From Streptomyces xanthii (lineage in GTDB: Bacteria > Actinomycetota > Actinomycetes > Streptomycetales > Streptomycetaceae), in assembly GCF_014621695.1 (NCBI RefSeq), contig NZ_CP061281.1, forward strand, positions 4,774,001 through 4,838,000: 64,000 nt of DNA. Reading direction: 5' to 3'. Every line of letters begins with the position of its first letter. The first letter of the stretch is position 1. Shown here one piece after another: positions 37,391 to 45,658 of the stretch. Both the position numbers and the translations under genes were made by a program. Under the pieces are notes generated by a model, which was given only the letters and a program-made list of their open reading frames with translations, was not told the DNA's origin and searched no databases.

Positions 37391-37675
37391 ATGGCCAGGA
37401 TCAACGACGTAGGCGGAATGACAGGGTTCGGCGTCATCGACACCAGCGACGACGCCGAACCCTTCCACGCGGACTGGGAGGCGCGCGTCTTCGCGCTCCA
37501 GCGCGCGCTGCTCGTGAAGAAGGTGTTCAACCTCGACGAGTTCCGGGACGCGATCGAGACGATGCCGCCGCAGGAGTACCTCGCGGCCTCGTACTACGAG
37601 CGCTGGTTCCACGCGATCCGCACGCTCCTGGAGCGCAAGGGCGTCATCGAGCCGGGGGCGCTGGACCATGCCTGA
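37391..37675 (+). CDS. Nitrile hydratase beta subunit, N-terminal half as a separate protein
   Basis: 94 aa. 'MARINDVGGMTGFGVID' and 'EPFHADWEARVFALQRAL' match the N-terminus of nitrile hydratase beta chains (the usual 'NGVHDLGGM ... FHADWEARVFAL'). The chain stops where the beta C-terminal SH3-like domain would begin; that part is the next, overlapping gene. The same split is known in thiocyanate hydrolase and in the three-subunit toyocamycin nitrile hydratase of Streptomyces. It could also double as a metallochaperone, since NHase activators resemble this domain. Confidence 0.82.
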   Translation: MARINDVGGMTGFGVIDTSDDAEPFHADWEARVFALQRALLVKKVFNLDEFRDAIETMPPQEYLAASYYERWFHAIRTLLERKGVIEPGALDHA

Positions 37676-37958
37676 CACCACCGCCGTGTTCGCCCCGGGC
37701 GACCTCGTCCGTACGTACGGCCACGACCCGGTCCACCACACCCGGCTGCCGCGCTACGCCCGCGGCAAGCTCGGCGTCGTCGTCGAGCCCGAGGGGTTCG
37801 CGCCGCTCGCCGACGTCCGCTCCCAGGGGCGCGACGATGCCCCCGTCGAGATGATCTACGCCGTGCGGTTCAGCGCGCGCGAGCTGTGGGGCGAGGGCGA
37901 CCACGAAGTCGTCCTCGACCTGTCGCAGAGCTACCTGGAGGCAGCCGATGTCCGGTGA
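37668..37958 (+). CDS. Nitrile hydratase beta subunit, C-terminal half as a separate protein
   Basis: 96 aa; starts inside the previous gene (ATG 37668, stop 37675) and overlaps the next. 'FAPGDLVRTY', 'HHTRLPRYARGKLGVVV' and 'YAVRFSARELWGEG' are the hallmark blocks of the SH3-like C-terminal domain of NHase beta. With its neighbours it would complete a heterotrimeric hydratase. Confidence 0.85.
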   Translation: MPDTTAVFAPGDLVRTYGHDPVHHTRLPRYARGKLGVVVEPEGFAPLADVRSQGRDDAPVEMIYAVRFSARELWGEGDHEVVLDLSQSYLEAADVR

Positions 37959-38535
37959 CCACGACGACGCGGTGATCTCCCGTCAGGTACGGCGCCTGGA
38001 GACCCTGCTGGAGGAGAAGGGCATCGTCGGCGGCGACACCGTCGACGAGGTCATCGACGGCTTCCTGTCCGGGGCCTCGCCGCTGAACGGGGCGAAGGTC
38101 GTGGCCCGCGCCTGGACCGACCCCGGCTTCAAGGCGCGGCTTCTGGCGGACGGTTCCGCCGCCGTCGCCGAGCTCGGATTCAGCTCGGGCGGGGTGCAGC
38201 CGCAGCGGCTGCGGGTCGCCGAGAACACGGAGTCCGTGCACAACGTGGTCGTCTGCACGCTGTGCTCCTGCTATCCGCTGCGGCTGCTCGGGCCCTCGCC
38301 GGGCTGGTACAAGAGCGAGGCGTATCGCTCGCGCGTGGTGCGGGAACCTCTGGCGGTGCTCGCCGAGTTCGGGGTCGAGCTGGGAGAGGCCGTCTCGGTA
38401 CGGGTCTGGGACTCCAGCGCGGAGACCCGCTACATGGTCCTCCCACGCCGCCCCGCCGGCACGGAAGCTCTGACCGAGCCGGAGCTGGTGTCCTTGGTGA
38501 CCCGGAACGGGCTGATCGGCACGGCCGTCGTCTGA
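37948..38535 (+). CDS. Nitrile hydratase alpha subunit, cobalt-type metal site
   Basis: 195 aa. The metal-claw motif is V-CTLCSC with Cys103, Cys106 and Cys108; Thr104 in place of Ser is the mark of the non-corrin cobalt class, in which two cysteines are oxidised to sulfinic/sulfenic acid. The downstream 'LLGPSPGWYKSEAYRSRVVREPL' is conserved. It hydrates a nitrile (or a relative such as thiocyanate) to the amide. The natural substrate is unknown; the link to hppD suggests an aromatic nitrile, but that is inference. Confidence 0.9.
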   Translation: MSGDHDDAVISRQVRRLETLLEEKGIVGGDTVDEVIDGFLSGASPLNGAKVVARAWTDPGFKARLLADGSAAVAELGFSSGGVQPQRLRVAENTESVHNVVVCTLCSCYPLRLLGPSPGWYKSEAYRSRVVREPLAVLAEFGVELGEAVSVRVWDSSAETRYMVLPRRPAGTEALTEPELVSLVTRNGLIGTAVV

Positions 38536-38574
38536 CCCCGGGTCGGGTGGGGGCATCGCGTGTGCCCCGCGCGG

Positions 38575-38876
38575 GCCGTCCCTCGACTGCAGCGCCGTCG
38601 CGGTTGCTCGCGCAGTTCCCCGCGCCCCTGGAGGGTCCCCCGTGCGGCGGTCCTTCGACTGCTGCGCCGTCGTGGTTGCTCGCGCAGTTCCCCGCGCCCC
38701 TGAAGGGCACACTCCGTGCGCCCCCGGGGACCTGCCGGTCGCGCCCCGCGTCGGAGTCGCTGATCGGACACAGCCCCGCGCTCCTGATGGGGCCTCCCCT
38801 CGTCGGGGAGATGCCACCCGAAGGGTGTGCATCTCAGGGGCGCGGGGAACTGCGCGACCAGCCCCCACCGGAGCCG
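38575..38876. repeat. Dispersed inverted-repeat element, copy E (composite, two left arms)
   Basis: Two tandem left arms (about 38601-38631 and 38672-38702), each preceded by 'CGACTGC(T)GCGCCGTCG(T/C)GGTTGCTCG', face one right arm (38836-38866). The inner 'GGGGAGATGCCACCCGAAGGGTG' module matches copy C. This fills the 363-bp gap between the convergent NHase alpha and TPR genes; I see no gene in it. Confidence 0.85.
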
Positions 38877-38898
38877 CACCCGCCCCGCTCGCCGGAGG

Positions 38899-40395
38899 CT
38901 AGCGGCGCTTGGGGGCCCACATCTGGGCGGGCCCGCCTTCGTCCGGCTCACCGAGGGAGTCGAGGGCCGCGCGAGCGCGGGGCGCGTCCAGGGGGGAGAA
39001 CGCCGGGTTGATCCGGAGGGCCTCGCCGAGATGACGCCGGGCGGGACCGGCGAGGTCCAACTCCCGTTCCACCACGCCCCGGTGATACATGAACCCGGCG
39101 ACCCGCACCGTACCGGCCTTCTGCCGATCCGTGGCCCGCCGCAGATACCCCAGCGCCTCCCGGTCGTCCCCGGCCCGGTGCAACGCCCACCCGAGCGCAT
39201 CCGCGACCCCCACGCTCGGCGCCCGCTTCCACGCGGCCCGCAGCCGCGACACGGCCGCCCCCGCGTCCCCGTGATCGGCCTCCAGCCGCCCGAGCACCAC
39301 CACGTCCACCTCACCCGCCCCGCGCTGCCGCAGCGCGTCGTACTCCGTGCGGGCCGCGTCGGCCATCCCCAGCGACTCGTACAGCTCGCCCAGTTCCAGC
39401 ACGTACGCGGGCGCGGGCCGCAGCTCGATCGCCCGCCGGTACGCCCGCAGCGCCTCCGAGGACCGCCCCAGCGAGGTGAGCGCACGCCCCCGCCCGGCCA
39501 GCGCGGCCGCGCTGTCCGGATCGGCGCCGAGCGCCGCGTCGAAGTGCCGCAGCGCCCCCGCCGCGTCCCCCCGCTCCCAGGCCAGCTCGCCCCCGCGGGC
39601 CAGCAGCGCGGCCTGCTCCGCGGGCGTCCCCGCACGCGCCACCGCGTCGGACAGCACCGCCTCGGCGTCCTCCCGCCAGCCCCGGTCCCGGTACACCGCG
39701 ACGGTGCGCAGCGTGACCGCCGTCCCCGAGGCCAGTTCGGTCAGCTTCTCCAGGTTCTTCCCGGCCGCCTTGCCGTTGCCGAGCCCCTGATAGGCGTCGA
39801 CCAGATACGCGTACGAGGACCAGCGGCGCGGCGCCAGCTTCCGCGCCCGTTCGCCGAAGGCGCGGGCCCCGGGCCAGTCGCCGCGCGCGACGGCCAGCGC
39901 GGCGAGCCCGTCGAGCGCCGCCGCGTTCCCGTTCGGCCGCGCCCGCAGCGAATCGCGCAACGCCCGTTCGGCGCGCGGGAAGTCGGCCGTCCGCGCGGTG
40001 CGGGTGCCGCGCTCCACGTACGCGGCGCCGAGTTCGGCGAGCGCCCCGTCGTCGCGCGGATGCTCCCGGACCCCGGCCTCGCGTTCGCGGATCAGCGCCG
40101 TGAGGTCGGGCAGCGCGGCGGGCGCCCCGACGGCGGCCGCGATCGCCGCGCGCCCGGCCGGACCGGGCAGCGCCCCCGCCCGGGGCGTCTCCTCGCCGGG
40201 CAGCAGCACGAGCACTCCGCCGAGCACCGCGCACCCGGCGACGGCGGCGCCCGCGCCGATCAGGGCCCGCCGCACCGTGCGCGAACGGCCGCGCGGCGGA
40301 TGGTTCCAGGCTTCGGGCCCGCCGCTCCCGTCGTCCGCGCCGGTCTCGTCGTGCGCCGAACCCGTGGCGTTCCCGGAGTTCTCGAGGGTCTCCAT
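38899..40395 (-). CDS. Membrane-anchored TPR-repeat protein
   Basis: 498 aa from the ATG at 40395 (ATG at 40404 also possible; neither has a good ribosome-binding site). A cytoplasmic N-terminus of ~40 aa, one span at about 43-63, then a long extracytoplasmic helical region with many degenerate tetratricopeptide repeats, e.g. 'AALLARGGELAWERGDAAGALRHFD'-type units at about 290-360. TPR proteins act as protein-binding scaffolds; no enzymatic domain is visible. Function unknown. The sequence is extremely Ala/Arg-rich. Confidence 0.8.
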   Translation of the reverse strand: METLENSGNATGSAHDETGADDGSGGPEAWNHPPRGRSRTVRRALIGAGAAVAGCAVLGGVLVLLPGEETPRAGALPGPAGRAAIAAAVGAPAALPDLTALIREREAGVREHPRDDGALAELGAAYVERGTRTARTADFPRAERALRDSLRARPNGNAAALDGLAALAVARGDWPGARAFGERARKLAPRRWSSYAYLVDAYQGLGNGKAAGKNLEKLTELASGTAVTLRTVAVYRDRGWREDAEAVLSDAVARAGTPAEQAALLARGGELAWERGDAAGALRHFDAALGADPDSAAALAGRGRALTSLGRSSEALRAYRRAIELRPAPAYVLELGELYESLGMADAARTEYDALRQRGAGEVDVVVLGRLEADHGDAGAAVSRLRAAWKRAPSVGVADALGWALHRAGDDREALGYLRRATDRQKAGTVRVAGFMYHRGVVERELDLAGPARRHLGEALRINPAFSPLDAPRARAALDSLGEPDEGGPAQMWAPKRR

Positions 40396-40505
40396 AGGGC
40401 ACACATTGGGTCAATACGAAGAGCGCATCACGGCAACATTCCGCCTGGCGGGAGGGCGTCGCTCATTCGGTTCACACACGTGGCCCCGAGTGCCACGCTG
40501 AGGAC

Positions 40506-41876
40506 ATGACCAGCACACTTGTCGAACGACTTCAGGAAGCCCTGCCGGCCGGGTCGGTCATCGTCGACCCCGACATCACGAGCGCGTACGCGAACGACAT
40601 GGCGAGCTTCTGCGACGCGGGCGCCCCGGCCGTCGTCGTCCTGCCGCGCACGGTCGAACAGGTCCAGCACGTCATGCGCACCGCCACGGCACTGCGGGTC
40701 CCGGTCGTCCCGCAGGGCGCCCGCACGGGCCTGTCGGGCGGCGCCAACGCCTCCGACGGCTGCATCGTGCTGTCCCTGGTCAAGATGGACCGGATCCTGG
40801 AGATCGACGTCGTCGACCGGATCGCGGTGGTCGAGCCGGGCGTCGTCAACGCCACGCTCTCCCGCGCGGTGAACGAGCACGGCCTCTACTACCCGCCGGA
40901 CCCCTCCAGCTGGGAGATGTGCACCATCGGCGGCAACATCGGCACGGCCTCGGGCGGCCTGTGCTGTGTGAAGTACGGGGTGACGGCCGAGTACGTGCTC
41001 GGCCTCGACGTCGTCCTCGCCGACGGGCGCCTGCTCTCCACCGGCCGGCGCACGGCCAAGGGCGTCGCCGGCTACGACCTGACGCGGCTGTTCGTCGGCT
41101 CCGAGGGCAGCCTCGGCATCGTGGTCGGCGCGACCCTCGCGCTCAAGCCGCAGCCGCCGCAGCAGCTGGTCCTCGCCGCCGAGTTCGCGTCGACGGACGC
41201 CGCCTGCGACGCCGTCTGCAAGATCATGGCGGACGGGCACGTCCCGTCCCTGCTCGAACTGATGGACCGTACGACGGTCAAGGCGGTCAACGACCTCGCC
41301 CAGATGGGTCTGCCCGAGACCACCGAGGCGCTGCTCCTGTGCGCCTTCGACACCCTGGACCCGGCCGCCGATCTGGCCGCCGTCGGAGCGCTGTGCGAGG
41401 CCGCGGGCGCCACCCAGGTCGTCCCCGCCGAGGACGCCGCCGAGTCCGAACTGCTGCTCCAGGCCCGCCGCCTGTCGCTGACCGCCCTCGAGGCGGTCAA
41501 GGGCACGACGATGATCGACGACGTGTGCGTGCCCCGCACCCGGCTCGCCGAGATGCTCGCCGGTGTCGAGCGGATCGCCGAGAAGTACGCGCTCACCATC
41601 GGTGTCTGCGCGCACGCGGGTGACGGCAACACCCATCCCACCGTCTGCTTCGACGCACAGGACGCCGACGAGGGCCGCCGCGCCCGCGAGTCCTTCGACG
41701 AGATCATGGCCCTCGGTCTGCAGCTCGGCGGCACCATCACCGGCGAACACGGCGTCGGCGTACTGAAGAAGGAGTGGCTGGCGCGCGAGCTCGGGCCGGT
41801 CGGGGTCGAGGTCCAGCAGGCGGTGAAGGCGGCCTTCGACCCGCTGGGCATCCTCAACCCCGGCAAGCTGTTCTGA
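40506..41876 (+). CDS. FAD-linked oxidase, GlcD / D-lactate dehydrogenase type
   Basis: 456 aa. The VAO/PCMH FAD-binding domain has 'VVPQGARTGLSGGANASDG' and 'TIGGNIGTASGGLCCVKYG', and the C-terminal FAD-oxidase domain ends 'GEHGVGVLKKEWL ... KAAFDPLGILNPGKLF', typical of glycolate oxidase subunit D and D-2-hydroxyacid dehydrogenases. It likely oxidises a 2-hydroxyacid. No GlcE/GlcF partners are adjacent, which favours a single-subunit dehydrogenase. Divergent from the TPR gene. Confidence 0.88.
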   Translation: MTSTLVERLQEALPAGSVIVDPDITSAYANDMASFCDAGAPAVVVLPRTVEQVQHVMRTATALRVPVVPQGARTGLSGGANASDGCIVLSLVKMDRILEIDVVDRIAVVEPGVVNATLSRAVNEHGLYYPPDPSSWEMCTIGGNIGTASGGLCCVKYGVTAEYVLGLDVVLADGRLLSTGRRTAKGVAGYDLTRLFVGSEGSLGIVVGATLALKPQPPQQLVLAAEFASTDAACDAVCKIMADGHVPSLLELMDRTTVKAVNDLAQMGLPETTEALLLCAFDTLDPAADLAAVGALCEAAGATQVVPAEDAAESELLLQARRLSLTALEAVKGTTMIDDVCVPRTRLAEMLAGVERIAEKYALTIGVCAHAGDGNTHPTVCFDAQDADEGRRARESFDEIMALGLQLGGTITGEHGVGVLKKEWLARELGPVGVEVQQAVKAAFDPLGILNPGKLF

Positions 41877-41961
41877 GCGCTCCCGCGCGCACTCTGTGAT
41901 CCGGACCCGGCGCCGCCGGGTCCGGATATCGGTTCCCGGACGTGCCCCCGTTGCCCGCCGA

Positions 41962-42438
41962 TCACCGCTCGTCGGACGACGACTCGTCCGACGGCCACGG
42001 GTCGCGCAGGTACAGGTCGTCGGCCATCAGGGGCGCGAGCAGCTCGGCGAGGCCGTCGTCGATGCCGAGCCGCTCGGCCTCAGAGCCCGGAGGAACCACC
42101 CGCAGGGTCCGCTCCAGCCAGGCCGACACCTGCGCGGCGGGCGCTTCGAGGAGCGCGTCGCCGTCGGGGGAGCTCAGCGCCATCAGCACGACGCTGCGCC
42201 CCTCGACCTTCGTCGGCCACACCCGCACGTCGCCGTGCCCGCACGGCCGGAAGACGCCCTCGACGAGCAGTTCGCGCGCGAACGTCCAGTTGACCGGGTG
42301 CTCCGAGCCGATGTGGAAGGCGATGTGGACGGCGAAGGGGTCGTCCGAACGGTAGGTGAGGCGGGCCGGGACGGGGATGCTGCGCTCCGGCGAGAGCACC
42401 AGCCTGAGCTCGAGTTCACGTTCCACGGTGGTGTACAT
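41962..42438 (-). CDS. ssgG: SsgA-like sporulation protein SsgG
   Basis: 158 aa. The SsgA/SsgB fold is clear: 'PVPARLTYRSDDPFAVHIAFHIG', 'VNWTFARELLVEGVFRPCGHGDVRVWP' and 'LLEAPAAQVSAWLERTL'. SALPs are found in sporulating actinomycetes and guide septum placement and wall remodelling. Gene order (glcD-like on one side, hppD region beyond) matches ssgG of S. coelicolor, needed for correct septum spacing. The C-terminal tail beyond ~135 is acidic and Ser-rich. AGGAAAGG lies ~10 bp before the ATG. Confidence 0.88.
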   Translation of the reverse strand: MYTTVERELELRLVLSPERSIPVPARLTYRSDDPFAVHIAFHIGSEHPVNWTFARELLVEGVFRPCGHGDVRVWPTKVEGRSVVLMALSSPDGDALLEAPAAQVSAWLERTLRVVPPGSEAERLGIDDGLAELLAPLMADDLYLRDPWPSDESSSDER

Positions 42439-42520
42439 GGCGTGCGCTTCCTTTCCTCGCGAAGGGCCCTCGGGTGGGCCCGTGCAAGGTGAGAGCGCGA
42501 GGTGGGCTCGGCATTACGCG

Positions 42521-42549
42521 ACTTCTCGAAGTTTTCTCAGAAGTTTTTT
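42521..42549. promoter_or_regulatory. AT-rich dyad with T-tract upstream of ssgG
   Basis: ACTTCT (42521-42526) and AGAAGT (42539-42544) form an imperfect dyad, followed on the plus strand by seven T residues. It is the most AT-rich spot of the neighbourhood and lies 85-110 bp upstream of ssgG and ~135 bp upstream of the RDD gene. Operator or weak terminator; undecided. Confidence 0.35.
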
Positions 42550-42682
42550 TCCGGGGCCCGGACCGGCCCTCCGCGACCTCCCGTACGGGGGTCGGTACCG
42601 GCGGAGCGGCACGGGCGGAGGCGGCGGTCTGATAGATGTGGAGGCCACAACAAGACCCCCGAGCAGATACGGGACGACGGAC

Positions 42683-44116
42683 ATGAGCGCCCCAACCCCG
42701 GCCCCCGGCGACGACAGGCCCCGCGAAGGCTACTACCCCGACCCGTCCATTCCCGGATATGTCCGGTACTGGAACGGGGCCGCCTGGGTCCCCGGCACCA
42801 GCCGCCCCGCCCCGTCCGACGGCGAGCCCCTGCCGGCCCCCGCCGGTGCCGCCTCCGCGCAGGCCCACGCGCCCGCCGCGGCGGAGCCCGCGCCCGCCGA
42901 GGAGACCGGCCCCGTCTTCCTCGACGAGGAGCCCTCCGTGCGTACGGAGCGCGGTCCCGAGACGACCGCCTCCCCTCAGGTCCCCGCACCCGGCCCCGTA
43001 GCGCAGGAACCGGCGTCCGCCTGGCAGGCCGACGCCGCCCGCCAGGCCGGGTTCGGCGGCGAGCAGGACCGCCGGGTGTCCTGGGGCTCGAAGGAGCCGG
43101 CCGAGGAGCCGCCCGCGGCCCCGCAGGCGCCCACCCCCACTCCCACGCCCGCGCCCGCCGACGGCACCGTCGCGATCCGCGCCGTGCGCCCCGGGCCCGA
43201 GCAGCGGCCCCCGCGCACCGACGGCACCATGACCATCCGCGCCGTGCCGCAGCAGGCCCCCGCGTCCGAGCCGACGGACCCTCAGGGCCCGCGCTCCGCC
43301 CCGGCCGACCCCCGCGTCGGTGCCCAGGCAGCCCCGCCCGCGGCGCCCGCCCCGGCTCCGGCGCCCGCACCCGCCCCGGCCCCGCAGCCGCCCGTCACCC
43401 CGCAGGGCCCCGGCTACGGCTACCCCCAGCCCCAGCAGCCGCAGTCCGGCTACGGCTACCCGCAGCAGGCCGCTCCCGGCCCGGTCACCCAGGGCCCCGG
43501 CGGCGGTTCGCCGTCCTGGGCGCAGCAGGTGCACCACCTGGCGACGCCCGGCCAGGAGGCGGAGGGCGCGCCCGTCACGCCGTTCAAGCCGGTCGCCGAG
43601 GACCCGTTCCTCGCGGCCGCGCAGGCCGCCGCGGCCGCCCGCCCGGCGGGGCTCGGCAAGCGGTTCGTGGCCCGGCTGATCGACTCGCTCGTCGTCGGCG
43701 CCGTCACCGCGGTCGCCGCCGTCCCGCTCGGCACCAAGGCCCTCGACCACGTCAACGGCAAGATCGACGAGGCGAAGGCCTCCGGCCGCCAGGTCACCGT
43801 CTGGCTGCTCGACGGCACGACCGGCACCTACCTCGGCATCGTCCTCGCCGTGCTCCTCGTCGCCGGTGTCCTCTACGAGGCGCTGCCGACCGCCAAGTGG
43901 GGCCGGACCCTGGGCAAGAAGCTGATGGGCCTGAGCGTGCGCGAGATCGAGGGCAACGACTCCCCGAGCTTCGGCGCGGCCCTGCGCCGCTGGCTCGTGT
44001 ACAGCGTCCCCGGTCTGCTCGCCATCGGTGTCCTCGGCGTCCTGTGGGGCGCGTTCGACCGCCCGTGGCGCCAGTGCCTGCACGACAAGGCGGCCGGTAC
44101 CTTCGTGGCCGGCTAG
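42683..44116 (+). CDS. DUF2510 - RDD family membrane protein
   Basis: 477 aa. Residues about 14-32 ('EGYYPDPSIPGYVRYWNGAA') are a DUF2510 motif common at the N-terminus of actinobacterial membrane proteins. A ~280-aa Pro/Ala/Gln-rich linker follows, with a (AP)n run near 230-245. The C-terminal RDD domain (about 330-477: 'KRFVARLIDSLVVGAV', 'LGKKLMGLSVREI') has three spans. RDD proteins are of poorly known function, some linked to Na+/H+ exchange. It is followed by a second RDD gene. Confidence 0.85.
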   Translation: MSAPTPAPGDDRPREGYYPDPSIPGYVRYWNGAAWVPGTSRPAPSDGEPLPAPAGAASAQAHAPAAAEPAPAEETGPVFLDEEPSVRTERGPETTASPQVPAPGPVAQEPASAWQADAARQAGFGGEQDRRVSWGSKEPAEEPPAAPQAPTPTPTPAPADGTVAIRAVRPGPEQRPPRTDGTMTIRAVPQQAPASEPTDPQGPRSAPADPRVGAQAAPPAAPAPAPAPAPAPAPQPPVTPQGPGYGYPQPQQPQSGYGYPQQAAPGPVTQGPGGGSPSWAQQVHHLATPGQEAEGAPVTPFKPVAEDPFLAAAQAAAAARPAGLGKRFVARLIDSLVVGAVTAVAAVPLGTKALDHVNGKIDEAKASGRQVTVWLLDGTTGTYLGIVLAVLLVAGVLYEALPTAKWGRTLGKKLMGLSVREIEGNDSPSFGAALRRWLVYSVPGLLAIGVLGVLWGAFDRPWRQCLHDKAAGTFVAG

Positions 44117-44198
44117 GGAGCGTGCCGCCCGGGGGCGGGGTCATCCGTCCGGCGGCCCGCCGGATGCGGGGCGCCGGGCTTCGCGGTCCACTCGGGCC

Positions 44199-44945
44199 AT
44201 GAGCACCGAACCGCCCCCCGACGGATCCGGCAGCCCGCCGGACGACGACCCGTTCCGCAAGCCGCCGCCGGAGAACCCCCCGGGAGGCGGCTCGCCGTAC
44301 GGCAGTTCGCAGAACCCGCCACCCCCACCGGGCGGCGGGGGCCAGAACCCGTACGACTCACCGCAGAACCCCTACGGCGGCGGGGACCAGCCCCCGTACG
44401 GCGGCGGTACCCCACCTCCCTACGGCGGTGGTACGCCCCCGCCCTACGGCGGTGACCCGTACGGCGGCGGCTACGGCACCGGGGACCCGCTCGCCGGGAT
44501 GCCGCCGCTCGCCGACAGCGGCAAGCGGGTGCTGGCCCGCATCATCGACCTGATCCTCGTCGGGGCCGTCGCCGCGCTGCTCGCGTGGGCCTTCGGGATC
44601 GCCGAGTACGAGACCGACCCCGACAAGATCGAGTACGGCAAGCAGTTCGGCTCCTCGCTGCTCGCCGCCGTGCTCTACATCGGGTACGACACGTTCCTGA
44701 CCTCGCGCACCGGGCAGACCCTCGGCAAGAAGCTGATGAAGCTGCGCGTGGCCAACCTCTCCGACGGGGCGACGCCGAGCGTGCAGACCAACCTCGCGCG
44801 CGCGGCCGTCCTGTGGCTGCCCAGCGTCTTCTGCTGCGCCTGCCTGTGGCTGATCATCTCCGGCGGCTGGAGCTTCTTCGACAAGCCCTACAAGCAGGGC
44901 CTGCACGACAAGGCGGCGAAGACAGTGGTGGTCAGCACCGGCTGA
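44199..44945 (+). CDS. RDD family membrane protein with Gly/Pro/Tyr-rich head
   Basis: 248 aa. The first ~95 residues are a PYGGG/PPPYGG-type low-complexity region. The RDD domain at about 105-245 opens 'GKRVLARIIDLILVGAV' and carries 'GQTLGKKLMKLRVANL', with three spans and the ending 'GLHDKAAKTVVV'. Paralogue of the preceding gene (82 bp apart), likely the same transcript. Function unknown. Confidence 0.87.
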   Translation: MSTEPPPDGSGSPPDDDPFRKPPPENPPGGGSPYGSSQNPPPPPGGGGQNPYDSPQNPYGGGDQPPYGGGTPPPYGGGTPPPYGGDPYGGGYGTGDPLAGMPPLADSGKRVLARIIDLILVGAVAALLAWAFGIAEYETDPDKIEYGKQFGSSLLAAVLYIGYDTFLTSRTGQTLGKKLMKLRVANLSDGATPSVQTNLARAAVLWLPSVFCCACLWLIISGGWSFFDKPYKQGLHDKAAKTVVVSTG

Positions 44946-44990
44946 GCGCGGCGCGGTGGTGCGCGTACGACGAACCGGCGGGTCCGTGTC

Positions 44991-45284
44991 TCACGGGCCC
45001 GCCGGTTCGCGCACGGGCTCGCGCGGGGACTCGGCGGCGCCGCTCGCGGCGGGGGAGGCCAGCGTGGTGGCCAGGGGGCGCTCCGGAGCGGGCTCCGGGG
45101 CGGGTGCCGCCGGCTTGGGCTTCGGCACCGACATCGCCACGAACACACCGAGGATGAGCGCCGACACGGCGATGACCCCGACTCCGGGGCCCGCGCTGGT
45201 GCGTGACAGCAGCAGCATCGCGATCGTGGAGCAGATGACGGTGGCCGAACCGTAGGCGAGCTGTGCGACAGTCGGGCGAGGCAT
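44991..45284 (-). CDS. Small two-span membrane protein
   Basis: 97 aa from the ATG at 45284. Two hydrophobic spans (about 7-27 and 33-54) followed by a Pro/Ala/Glu-rich cytoplasmic tail. Widely seen in Streptomyces as a hypothetical protein; no function can be assigned. Convergent with the RDD gene. Confidence 0.65.
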   Translation of the reverse strand: MPRPTVAQLAYGSATVICSTIAMLLLSRTSAGPGVGVIAVSALILGVFVAMSVPKPKPAAPAPEPAPERPLATTLASPAASGAAESPREPVREPAGP

Positions 45285-45658
45285 GGCGTTGTCCGTCCTC
45301 GTGACATCGGGGGTGCGGGGCGCGGGCCGGTCGGTGGGTACCCGTGAGTACACCGTCGGCTTCACCCTATTCCGCACTGTGCCCGAGCGGAACGGCCGGT
45401 AAGCATGACCTAACCCACAGTGCCGTAGCTGCCGGAGCACAGGGGGCGCACGGATTCACCGCGTCCACCAAGTGGACACTCGGACGCGCCCGTTGGCGGC
45501 GGCTGGGAATCGGCGGTCTTGTCCGGATTCCGGAGTGCGTCCCCTGCATAGTGAAACGCAAACGTCATCGTCAAGGTCTGTTATTTCTCCTCTACCTCCG
45601 GTCAAATGGCGTCACTTGTGACACGTGGCCTCGCGCCACGGAGGAGGGGACCACTCAA
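45285..45658. other. 374-bp control region between the small membrane protein and the M6 protease
   Basis: No supported gene. The part near 45545-45615 (AAACGCAAACGTCATCGTCAA and the TTATTTCTCC stretch) is markedly AT-rich for this genome and is the likely protease promoter. The box positions are not certain. Confidence 0.4.
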
